Of a stretch of DNA of 7,987 nt, positions 1-5,694 are shown in pieces (positions within the stretch are counted from its first letter, which is position 1; each line of letters starts with the position of its first letter). The notes under the pieces were generated by a model. The model was not told the origin of the DNA. It was given only the letters and a program-made list of their open reading frames with translations, and did no database searches. Made by a program: the position numbers and the translations under genes. This stretch comes from JAKQHY01 sp034429475 (GTDB lineage: Bacteria > Chloroflexota > Anaerolineae > B4-G1 > SLSP01). The stretch spans positions 1-7,987 of the forward strand of contig DAOUGD010000279.1 in the NCBI GenBank assembly GCA_034429475.1. Reading direction: 5' to 3'.

Positions 1-18
1 TCTGAAAATAAAGACTGT

Positions 19-86
19 TTCACGCAAAGGCGCAAAGGCGCAAAGTAAAAAACGAGAACTTGGCGAGCCTGGCGTCTTTGCGTGAA
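19..86. repeat. Simple-sequence segment bounded by 11-bp inverted repeats
   Basis: The segment starts ttcacgcaaag (19-29), continues as short-period aaggcgcaaag units, and ends ctttgcgtgaa (76-86), the exact reverse complement of its start. It abuts the first palindromic repeat, overlapping it by about three bases. The two ends could pair into a stem. No coding potential is seen. Confidence 0.7.
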
Positions 87-142
87 ATTTTCATCCAATC
101 GCTGGTGAACCGTCGGTTAATGATGAATTCCCTTGAAAATAG

Positions 143-201
143 CCACAGAGATCACAGAGTTCACAGAGAAAACCCTTTGTGTCCTTCGTGTCCTTTGTGG
201 T
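143..201. repeat. cacagag/ctttgtgt simple-sequence spacer
   Basis: This segment between palindromic repeats 1 and 2 has two halves. The left half is a series of cacagag units (ccacagagatcacagag). The right half repeats ctttgtgtccttcgtgtc and ends in tttgtgg. The outer ends ccaca and tgtgg are complementary. Such purine-rich and pyrimidine-rich short-period tracts are common in intergenic DNA of several environmental phyla and are often mistranslated as KDTKDTKG peptides. Confidence 0.6.
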
Positions 202-258
202 GAAAATTTTCATCCAACCGCTGGTGAACCGCCGGTTAATGATGAATTCCTTTGAAAA

Positions 259-294
259 TAGTCTGATAGTCTTTAGTCCAGTAGTCTGATAGTC
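259..294. repeat. Spacer with a 13-bp perfect direct repeat
   Basis: The string tagtctgatagtc occurs at 259-271 and again at 282-294, separated by tttagtccag. The first copy overlaps the last three bases of palindromic repeat 2. The segment fills the slot between palindromic repeats 2 and 3 and differs in sequence from the other spacers. No function can be read from it. Confidence 0.65.
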
Positions 295-453
295 GTTTTC
301 ATCCAACCGCTGGTGAACTGTAGGTTAATGATGAATTCCTTTGAAAATAGCAAATAGCAAGATCTCTGCGTCTCCGCGTATCTGCGATGAAAATTTTCAT
401 CTCACCGCTGGTGAACCCACCGGTTAATGTTGAATTCCTTTAAGAGTGATCGG

Positions 454-497
454 GGCACCAGCATCTTGCTGGCAGGCCGTCAGGATGACGGTGTGCC
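454..497. other. Possible three-way-junction (multibranched) structure
   Basis: An outer 5-bp stem (ggcac 454-458 with gtgcc 493-497) encloses two perfect small hairpins. The first is cagca (459-463), loop tct, tgctg (467-471). The second is ccgtca (477-482), loop gga, tgacgg (486-491). All three helices are Watson-Crick. The element follows the palindrome array and precedes the candidate promoter at 506-534, so on the plus strand it would lie upstream of the transcript starting there. It could be a DNA cruciform-type repeat or a small structured RNA made by read-through. No known RNA family is recognised. Confidence 0.5.
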
Positions 498-505
498 ACT
501 CACGT

Positions 506-534
506 TTCACGTTTTACGCATCTTGACCTATACT
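506..534 (+). promoter_or_regulatory. Candidate sigma70-type promoter for the RraA-like gene
   Basis: A -10-like hexamer TATACT (529-534, 5/6 match) lies 17 bases after a -35-like TTCACG (506-511, 4/6 match). This would start transcription near 541 and leave a leader of about 50 bases before the ATG at 595. The -35 lies inside a simple-sequence tract (cacgtttcacgttttacg), so part of the match may be chance. Confidence 0.35.
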
Positions 535-578
535 CGTTGAGCATGGACATTGTAAGTCCTGACCCCAATTTTTCAAAC

Positions 579-585
579 AAGGAGA
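579..585 (+). promoter_or_regulatory. Ribosome binding site of the RraA-like gene
   Basis: AAGGAGA lies nine bases before the ATG at 595. It supports this start over the internal ATG codons (first at residue 36). Confidence 0.75.
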
Positions 586-594
586 ATCGAAACC

Positions 595-1476
595 ATGAAA
601 TTCAATAACCGCGACGACATTATCCAGTTGACCCCGCTGTGGCAGGGGGAGCGTTTCCCGGATGGCCGCCCGCGCGTGTCGGACGACATTCTGCGGCGGA
701 TGCAGCGCGTCGTGACCGAGGAGGCGTGGGCCGTGCTGTGGAATCATAACTACCATTTCCAGTTTGAAGGCGACTGGGTTCGCACGCACCCGGGCCGCGT
801 GCTGGTAGGTCGCGCCGTGACCGGCGTATTCGTGCCGCACCGCCCCGATCTGCACGACTACTTGATGGATTACGGCCACAACGAGGAAAAGCGCATCGGC
901 GCGATGAACTCGTGGGTCATCGAAACGCTGGTGAAGGACGACGTGATCGTCATTGACCTGTTCGGTAAGGTCTACGAGGGCACCTACTCCGGCGCGAACC
1001 TCTCCACCGCCATCGCCACGCGCACGGGACGGGGGCAGGTCATCTATGGCGGCATCCGCGATATGCAGCAGATTGTGGACATCCCCAACGCCGTCACGTT
1101 CTGCAAGGGCTGCGATCCCACCCCCATCCGCAATGTGATGCTGACGGGCCTGAATGTACCGTGTCGCATCGGCGCGGCGACGTGTATGCCCGGCGACGTG
1201 GTGTTGGGGACGATGAGCGGCGTGCTGTTCATCCCGCCGCATCTGGCCGAAGAGGTGGTGGAACACTCGGAGCGGACGCACATGCGCGAACGCTTCAGCC
1301 ATCAACGGCTGCGGGAGGGGATTTACAATTCCAGCCAGATGGATACGAAGTGGACGGAAGAAATCGAGGCCGACTTCGAGGAATGGCGCAAGACCCACTC
1401 GATGGAAGACGAAGAGGGCGTGGATTGGAGCAAGCAAACGGATCAATCGGATGCAGGGGGCACGCTGTTAGGGTAG
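595..1476 (+). CDS. RraA / HMG-aldolase family protein
   Basis: This 293-residue soluble protein belongs to the RraA-like superfamily, which includes metal-dependent 4-hydroxy-4-methyl-2-oxoglutarate/4-carboxy-4-hydroxy-2-oxoadipate aldolases and the RNase E inhibitor RraA. The diagnostic core is visible: a beta strand DDVIVIDLFGK (115-125), the GQVIYGGIRDM segment (147-157) with the Arg155-Asp156 pair that in true aldolases binds substrate and metal, and PGDVV...GVLFIP (199-214). An N-terminal region of about 100 residues and an acidic, Trp-containing tail (about 235-293, e.g. KWTEEIEADFEEW) make it longer than the ~210-240-residue classical members; from memory this matches a ~300-residue environmental subfamily. 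Position 134 is Ala (SGANLS) where I recall GDNLG in relatives, so catalysis is uncertain. The start is supported by AAGGAGA (579-585), nine bases before the ATG. The gene stands alone, convergent with the minus-strand genes. The substrate is unknown. Confidence 0.85.
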   Translation: MKFNNRDDIIQLTPLWQGERFPDGRPRVSDDILRRMQRVVTEEAWAVLWNHNYHFQFEGDWVRTHPGRVLVGRAVTGVFVPHRPDLHDYLMDYGHNEEKRIGAMNSWVIETLVKDDVIVIDLFGKVYEGTYSGANLSTAIATRTGRGQVIYGGIRDMQQIVDIPNAVTFCKGCDPTPIRNVMLTGLNVPCRIGAATCMPGDVVLGTMSGVLFIPPHLAEEVVEHSERTHMRERFSHQRLREGIYNSSQMDTKWTEEIEADFEEWRKTHSMEDEEGVDWSKQTDQSDAGGTLLG

Positions 1477-1524
1477 ACTTACCGATTACTTGATTTGGGC
1501 CTGAGAATAGCAGTGAGGAGATAC

Positions 1525-1557
1525 AAAAACACACCCTCCCAGACTGGGAGGGTGTGT
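1525..1557 (-). terminator. Rho-independent terminator of the peptidase-methyltransferase unit
   Basis: A perfect 13-bp stem (1529-1541 with 1545-1557) closes a three-base loop (1542-1544). Read on the minus strand, the hairpin runs straight into TTTTT (complement of 1525-1529), the classic intrinsic terminator layout, and it lies 24 bases past the methyltransferase stop. On the plus strand the hairpin is followed by ggcgtgaa with no T-run, so it is a poorer terminator for the RraA-like gene ending at 1476, although that gene has no other visible terminator and may share it. Confidence 0.85.
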
Positions 1558-1580
1558 GGCGTGAATATGAACAGGGCTTG

Positions 1581-2339
1581 TCATCGCTTCCGGCAAATGA
1601 GGATCATCAGCCGGCTTTTGTCTGTCAACGGACTTCCATCCCAATCGCCGAATTGCTCCAAAACCTGAAACCCGTTGTAGTAAAGCAACGCTTCTACTTC
1701 TTGCGGGAAAATATACCGCAGAGATAAGGGAGCTATCTTGAGAACCTCCTGCCCACTGGCATCTATCCACCTGCGATAGGCAGTTTCCAGCTTTATCTGA
1801 CGAATCGGATCATAAGATTCTGTACCTGATACCCGAATCTCCTGCCCGGCATGATTTTTGTAAGTGAACCAATCCTTTTCGGTTTCCACAGAGGTGAGCA
1901 AATCAGGATGGGGAAACAGCAGGGCAAAGATAAATCGCCCATCATCCTCCAGGTGTTCTCTTACCCGCGCCAGAAAATCCTCCTGACCTGAGCGGCTAAG
2001 AATGTGCTGAAATACACTACCGGTCTCAAAGATCAATCGAAAGGGCCGTTCAAGTCGAAAAGAACGCGCGTCAGCCGTGATCCAATGGATGGGTAGATTC
2101 CCGGCTTTTTGCCTGGCTCGCTCAATCATCGCCGGAACGACATCAAGGCCCGTTACGTCCAGTCCATTTTGAGCCAGAGGAATGGTCACTCTGCCCGTGC
2201 CACACCCTAACTCAAGAACTGCCCCCTGAAGTTTTTGAGCAAAATTGAGAAGAAACACCCCATCCGGTTCAAAAGTGAAATTCTCCAAATCATAAATTTC
2301 AGGATCCGCATATTCCTCAAGGTTGCCAATAGTGAACAT
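1581..2339 (-). CDS. Class I SAM-dependent methyltransferase
   Basis: This 252-residue protein has a Rossmann-type methyltransferase fold. Motif I is VLELGCGTGR (41-50), which binds SAM. The acidic residue that normally contacts the ribose is Asp66 in GLDVVPAMI. A motif II/III-like ITADARSF (87-94) precedes the strand FRLIFETGSVFQHI (100-113). The C-terminal half (about 135-252) would form the substrate-specific part, ending in the strand SRLMILICRKR. No transmembrane segment or known target motif is seen, so the methyl acceptor (small molecule, protein or RNA) cannot be named. The start ATG directly follows the TAG of the upstream peptidase, with GGAGAA (2347-2352 on the minus strand) inside that gene's last codons, so translation is probably coupled. 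The gene is more AT-rich than its neighbours (26/60 G+C at 1681-1740 against 41/60 at 2701-2760), hinting at a different origin. Confidence 0.9.
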   Translation of the reverse strand: MFTIGNLEEYADPEIYDLENFTFEPDGVFLLNFAQKLQGAVLELGCGTGRVTIPLAQNGLDVTGLDVVPAMIERARQKAGNLPIHWITADARSFRLERPFRLIFETGSVFQHILSRSGQEDFLARVREHLEDDGRFIFALLFPHPDLLTSVETEKDWFTYKNHAGQEIRVSGTESYDPIRQIKLETAYRRWIDASGQEVLKIAPLSLRYIFPQEVEALLYYNGFQVLEQFGDWDGSPLTDKSRLMILICRKR

Positions 2340-2352
2340 CTACAAATTCTCC
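2337..2352 (-). promoter_or_regulatory. Zero-gap stop/start junction with an internal ribosome binding site
   Basis: On the minus strand the peptidase ends GTG GAG AAT TTG TAG and the methyltransferase ATG follows with no base between. The GGAGAA within the final peptidase codons sits about seven bases before the ATG. This arrangement favours translational coupling and fixes the methyltransferase start. Confidence 0.75.
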
Positions 2353-4496
2353 ACAAAGAAGTCGCAGATCCGCTCTTCCATATACACCCGGTCGGCGAGG
2401 CTGCGGGGCGAGTGACGCTCGTCAGGGAAGAGTAGCAGTTCATAGGGTTTGCGCGCGCGAATCAGGGCATTGATCAGTCGCGCGGTGTGGCGGAAGTGAA
2501 CGTTTTCATCAATCAGGCCATGCACCAACAGCAATTTCCCCTGGATCGCTGCGACGTGCGCCATCACGTTGCTGATAGCATATCCCTGCGGGTTCGACTG
2601 CGGCGTGCCCATGTAACGCTCGGTGTAATGCGTGTCATAGCCGTCCCAGTGCGTCACCGGCGCGCCGGCCACGGCGACCCGGAAGGTCTCTGGGGCGCGC
2701 GCCAGGCACATCAAGGCCATAGTGCCGCCGTAACTCCAGCCGTAGACGCCCACCCGCGCGGGATCGGTCAGACCTTGCGCCACCAGCCAGCGGACGCCAT
2801 CCACCTGATCGGCCACTTCCAGGTCACCCAGGTTGTGCTTGACGGCCCCTTCAAAGGCCAGTCCGCGCCGCGCGCTGCCGCGATTATCCGCCACGAAGAC
2901 CAGGAAGCCCAGGTTGCGCAGGTATTGCGCGCGCATCGTCGCCGCCATACGCCAGTGATGGACGACCATCTGCGCGTGTGGCCCGCCGTAGACATACACA
3001 ATCGTCGGATATGGGCCTGGGCCGAACTGTTCTTCCGATGGCACGTACAACGCGCCATACAACGTCGCCCCGTCGCGGCTCTTGAATTCCACCATACCCG
3101 GCGAACGCAGGCCCAACGCGGCAATGCGCGGATCCACGTCTGCGTACACCGACGCCAGCGCTGCGCCATCCTCCAAAGAACGCAGCGTCACCATCGGCGG
3201 TTGATCCAGGCTGCAATGCAAGTCCACAAAGCGGCGGCATGTGTGATCCAACGTCACCTGATGGGTCCCTGATTCCTGGGTGATGCCGCGCACCCCGCCG
3301 CCTGCCAGGGGAACGACGTACAGATGGCGCTCGGTGGGATGCTCGCGGGTGGCGGAGAAGTATACCAGCCCGCGCGCCTCGTCCAAGCCCTCGACAGCAT
3401 CCACAAGCCATTCGCCCTGCGTCAACGGGCGCAGCAAAGTTCCGTCAGCGTCGTAGAGGTACAGGTGCATAAATCCGGTGCGCTCGGAGGCCCAGATGAA
3501 CCGGCCATCGCGCAACGGTTTGAGCATGTCGTGCAGGTTGATCCACACGTCGTTGGTCTCCGTGAGCAGCAGCGTCCCGTGGCCGGTCTGCGGCTCGAAG
3601 CGCACCAGGCGCAGTTCGGTCTGCGCGCGGTTCTCCAGTTGCGCGACGAGGCTGCCATCCGGGAACCAGGTCACGCGCGCCAGATATTCGGCGTCGCCTA
3701 AATTCAGCCACAGTGGATCGCCGCCCGCGCGGGAGACTATCCCTAACCGCACTTTGGCATTCTCCTGCCCGGCAAAGGGGTAGTGGTGATCTTCCTGCGC
3801 CGCGTCTCCGAGGGCGTCGCTGCCCTGGTGGACGATGCGGTAGATCGGGATAGCCGTCTCGTCCACCTCGGTAAACGCCAGCCATTGGCTGTCCGGCGAC
3901 CACCAGAAGCCGCGACTGCGCCCCATCTCCTCCTGCGCGATGTACTCCGCCAACCCGTGCGTGCGCCCTGTGCCGCGCGCCCCGGTGGTGAGCTGGCGCG
4001 ACGCCTCACCCTCGGCAGAAACGATGTATAACTCGGCATCCTGTACGTAAGCCACCCACGCGCCATCCGGGGAAAGCTGTGGGTCGAGGGCCGGGCCGTT
4101 CTCTTTGCCCACCAGGTGACGTAAGGGGGCGGCGGCGCCATCCTGAACGTAAAGCTCGCCGCCGAATGGGAGCAGCAGCCGCGTTCTCTGAGCAGCCCAG
4201 GCATAGTTTGTCACACCCAGGGCCAGGGAACGGGCGCGCTCGCGGCGCAGTTTTTCCGCCAAAGAGAGTGTCTCCTCCTGGTCGCCTGCGCCTGGTGGGA
4301 CGACTAACTGCCAGTGTCGGCCGGTTGCCGGGTCAAAGGCGTACAACTGCTGGTGCAGTGTGCCTTCCGGGCTGTGCAGATACGTCATCAACGTGTCATC
4401 CGGACTGAAAGCGAACGCGCTCGGAGCAGCCATACCCGGTGAAGGATAAGTAGCGACGGCTTCCAACGTCATAAGGGATTTCGAGAGGATGGTCAT
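2340..4496 (-). CDS. S9 family peptidase, dipeptidyl-peptidase IV type
   Basis: This is a 718-residue prolyl-oligopeptidase-clan serine peptidase. Residues of about 20-460 form the beta-propeller (recurring SPDG/SPDS blades at 31, 142 and 200), and about 465-718 form the alpha/beta-hydrolase domain. The catalytic triad is Ser588 (GWSYGG), Asp663 (GLIDENVHF) and His695 (DERHS). DPP IV-specific features are present: the Glu189-Glu190 pair (AQEEMGR), which in this family holds the substrate's free N-terminus; Tyr503 in YVYGGP (oxyanion hole); Tyr620/Tyr624 in GYDTHYTERYMG; and Asn665. It should release X-Pro or X-Ala dipeptides from peptide N-termini. No signal peptide or membrane anchor is seen, so it is probably cytoplasmic and would act on imported peptides. 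The start has AGGGAAG (minus strand) six bases or so upstream; Met9 is a less likely alternative. The length is usual for the family. Confidence 0.93.
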   Translation of the reverse strand: MTILSKSLMTLEAVATYPSPGMAAPSAFAFSPDDTLMTYLHSPEGTLHQQLYAFDPATGRHWQLVVPPGAGDQEETLSLAEKLRRERARSLALGVTNYAWAAQRTRLLLPFGGELYVQDGAAAPLRHLVGKENGPALDPQLSPDGAWVAYVQDAELYIVSAEGEASRQLTTGARGTGRTHGLAEYIAQEEMGRSRGFWWSPDSQWLAFTEVDETAIPIYRIVHQGSDALGDAAQEDHHYPFAGQENAKVRLGIVSRAGGDPLWLNLGDAEYLARVTWFPDGSLVAQLENRAQTELRLVRFEPQTGHGTLLLTETNDVWINLHDMLKPLRDGRFIWASERTGFMHLYLYDADGTLLRPLTQGEWLVDAVEGLDEARGLVYFSATREHPTERHLYVVPLAGGGVRGITQESGTHQVTLDHTCRRFVDLHCSLDQPPMVTLRSLEDGAALASVYADVDPRIAALGLRSPGMVEFKSRDGATLYGALYVPSEEQFGPGPYPTIVYVYGGPHAQMVVHHWRMAATMRAQYLRNLGFLVFVADNRGSARRGLAFEGAVKHNLGDLEVADQVDGVRWLVAQGLTDPARVGVYGWSYGGTMALMCLARAPETFRVAVAGAPVTHWDGYDTHYTERYMGTPQSNPQGYAISNVMAHVAAIQGKLLLVHGLIDENVHFRHTARLINALIRARKPYELLLFPDERHSPRSLADRVYMEERICDFFVENL

Positions 4497-4513
4497 AACA
4501 CTTCCCTAAAATA

Positions 4514-4526
4514 ACCGCCAAGCGGT
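4514..4526 (-). other. Small hairpin in the peptidase leader
   Basis: accgc (4514-4518) and gcggt (4522-4526) form a perfect 5-bp stem around a three-base loop, just upstream of the peptidase ribosome binding site. It has no T-run. It could modestly affect the leader structure, or could be chance. Confidence 0.3.
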
Positions 4527-4538
4527 CGTGTAAAAGAT

Positions 4539-4580
4539 GGATTTGCGCGGGCAGCATACCGCCCGCGCAAATCCTTTTTT
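4539..4580. terminator. Strong hairpin terminator, probably bidirectional
   Basis: A perfect 14-bp stem (4539-4552 with 4561-4574) closes an 8-base loop (4553-4560). It is followed on the plus strand by TTTTTT (4575-4580). On the minus strand, which carries both flanking genes, it is followed by ATCTTTTA, and the A-run and T-run partly extend the stem. It lies 31 bases past the stop of the minus-strand gene 5609-4611 and most likely separates that gene from the downstream peptidase. The better T-run faces the plus strand, so it should also block antisense read-through. Confidence 0.75.
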
Positions 4581-4610
4581 GATCCCGGTCTTCAGAGCGA
4601 AGTCCTCACA

Positions 4611-5609
4611 TCAAAACAGCGCCTTGAGCTGCCGCTCCAAGTCGGCGGGGCTGCTGGCGAACGCAATCGGCACAAACAACACGTCCGGGTAGTAGCGGTC
4701 ATACCAGGCCTGGCTCATACCGGTGCCGATTTTTTCCGGGCTGATGCAGATGACGCGGCGCATATCCAGGTCGCCGATACCCCCATCATCCGGGGAGTAG
4801 CCAATCGAACATTCGTGTTCCTGGGCCACCTTCAAAGCCACCGCCGCCAGGTCTGGGGCAATGCTGGCGGGCAGCAGGATGTACGTGCGGCTGTACTGGG
4901 TGCGCGGCGCGCCGCGCTGCGCCCAGGGTTTCCCGCCTGGCGGCGGGGTAGGCGGCGTCACAATCGGAGGTTCGCCGCCAGAGCCAACAGATTCAAGGGT
5001 GAAGGAATCCATAAACCAGTTGTTCTCAAAGCCCCATTTGGCCTTACATTCCACCCAGACGCGCACTTCGCCGCTGGCGGGGGCCACAAATTCGATCCAG
5101 ACATCATTGTACTCACCAAAGACGAAGTTCTTGTTGTATTTATTGAACCACTGGCTCCAATTGACGTCGCCGTCTTCACCCTGAGGCCAGGGCGTACTCG
5201 GCGCGCTCCAACCGGCGCGGGCCTCGGCAGACCAGATTTCGTCAGGACGCACCTTCTTGCCATCCTTGTAACCGGTCACGATGTCGGGATATACTTTCGT
5301 ATTAAAGCGATAGTTCGCCCCCGGAGTCAACCCCGTCACCGCCTGCGTCGCTGCGTAATACACCGGCGCGCTGGCCTTGAACACTTTCCAGCAGTAGGTG
5401 CCGCTGAGGAAGAATATCGGCTTCTCATGTGGTGGGGCATTGATAATGTTCCAGACTACCGACTCTGGGCGATAAGCCACGCTTTCGGCCCCCTTGAATA
5501 CCCGATTGTCAATCCAGTAGAGCTGCCACTCATTCGGAACTACAATCTCAGGGATATTATCCTGGTGATGGTGGCCTTCATCAAAGTTAGCATTCTTCAA
5601 CAGATTCAT
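4611..5609 (-). CDS. Leaderless beta-sandwich / Pro-rich linker / C-terminal domain protein
   Basis: This 332-residue protein is of unknown role. Residues 1 to about 208 look like a carbohydrate-binding-module-type beta-sandwich: an opening NLLKNANFDEG, as in many 'N.GFE.G' modules, many aromatic strands, VTGLTPGANYRF (91-102) and a final WFMDSFTLES (198-207). A Pro/Gly linker follows (209-229, PPIVTPPTPPPGG). Residues of about 239-332 are a compact alpha/beta-like domain with YILLPASI (243-250), DDGGIGDLDMRRVICISP (274-291) and YYPDVLFVPI (306-315), which I associate with Chloroflexota cell-wall or secreted proteins. No signal peptide precedes the sandwich. The frame upstream is open back to a TAG but offers no ATG, GTG or TTG, and GGAGGGGAG sits seven bases before this ATG, so the leaderless start looks real. 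No catalytic motif is recognised. The gene lies 85 bases downstream of the dihydrouridine synthase gene. Confidence 0.75.
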   Translation of the reverse strand: MNLLKNANFDEGHHHQDNIPEIVVPNEWQLYWIDNRVFKGAESVAYRPESVVWNIINAPPHEKPIFFLSGTYCWKVFKASAPVYYAATQAVTGLTPGANYRFNTKVYPDIVTGYKDGKKVRPDEIWSAEARAGWSAPSTPWPQGEDGDVNWSQWFNKYNKNFVFGEYNDVWIEFVAPASGEVRVWVECKAKWGFENNWFMDSFTLESVGSGGEPPIVTPPTPPPGGKPWAQRGAPRTQYSRTYILLPASIAPDLAAVALKVAQEHECSIGYSPDDGGIGDLDMRRVICISPEKIGTGMSQAWYDRYYPDVLFVPIAFASSPADLERQLKALF

Positions 5610-5612
5610 AGT

Positions 5613-5621
5613 CTCCCCTCC
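5613..5621 (-). promoter_or_regulatory. Strong ribosome binding site fixing a leaderless start
   Basis: GGAGGGGAG on the minus strand, with GGAGG seven bases from the ATG at 5609. It matters because the protein has a surface-type architecture without a signal peptide, and this site argues against a missed upstream start. Confidence 0.75.
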
Positions 5622-5640
5622 ATAGTGTGGGTTAAAAAGA

Positions 5641-5669
5641 ATGATAGTTGGGTCAATCGCAACCCTGAA
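5641..5669 (-). promoter_or_regulatory. Weak candidate promoter for the beta-sandwich protein gene
   Basis: On the minus strand TATCAT (5641-5646, 5/6 to the -10 consensus) lies 17 bases after TTCAGG (5664-5669, 3/6 to the -35 consensus), within the 85-base gap after the dihydrouridine synthase gene. The -35 is poor. Read-through from the upstream gene is equally possible. Confidence 0.25.
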
Positions 5670-5694
5670 CTAACGATAGCACACACCAAAAAAA

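Larger units (their letters stand above)
84..446. repeat. Array of four ~58-bp imperfect palindromic repeats with unlike spacers
   Basis: Four copies lie in the same orientation at 84-142, 202-261, 295-350 and 389-446. All share the core cgctggtgaac (starting at 100, 219, 308 and 406), followed by ggttaatg and tgaattcc. Core-to-core distances are 119, 89 and 98 bp, so this is not a fixed-period tandem repeat. In the second copy ttcatc (209-214) pairs with gatgaa (241-246), aaccg (216-220) with cggtt (233-237), and ggt (223-225) with acc (228-230), giving a hairpin with a small loop. Copies 1-3 keep most of the pairing with a few mismatches. Copy 4 has a one-base insertion and reads gttgaa in place of gatgaa. 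The pattern fits a REP/MITE-like palindromic element duplicated locally. No transposase is present. Confidence 0.8.
1..594. other. Gene-free repeat-rich intergenic region
   Basis: No credible gene lies in the first 594 bases. The left half is built of palindromic repeats alternating with short-period simple-sequence segments. The right half holds a possible multibranched structure (454-497), another simple-sequence tract (about 501-519, cacgtttcacgttttacg) and a candidate promoter for the gene that starts at 595. The only longish reading frame (minus strand, 91-306) translates the repeats themselves into a low-complexity KDTKDTKG/CELCDLCG peptide and is not believable as a protein. Confidence 0.8.

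Noticed and set aside
91..306. 71-residue minus-strand reading frame across the palindromic repeats
   Set aside because: It translates repeats into low-complexity KDTKDTKG/CELCDLCG peptide, has no family resemblance, and its frame exists only because of the repeat composition.
84..446. CRISPR array or integron attC array
   Set aside because: Repeats are too long and diverged for CRISPR, spacers are low-complexity and vary from 33 to 60 bases, and there are no cas genes. attC-type core sites and cassette genes are absent.
514..1446. 310-residue minus-strand reading frame opposite the RraA-like gene
   Set aside because: It is antisense to a clearly recognisable gene, its composition is typical of a G+C-rich shadow frame (His/Arg/Ala-rich), and no motif is seen.
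4506..4534. Promoter immediately upstream of the peptidase (TTTACA ... TATTTT on the minus strand)
   Set aside because: Spacing is only 15 bases and the -10 would overlap the ribosome binding site region, so it is not credible as the peptidase promoter.
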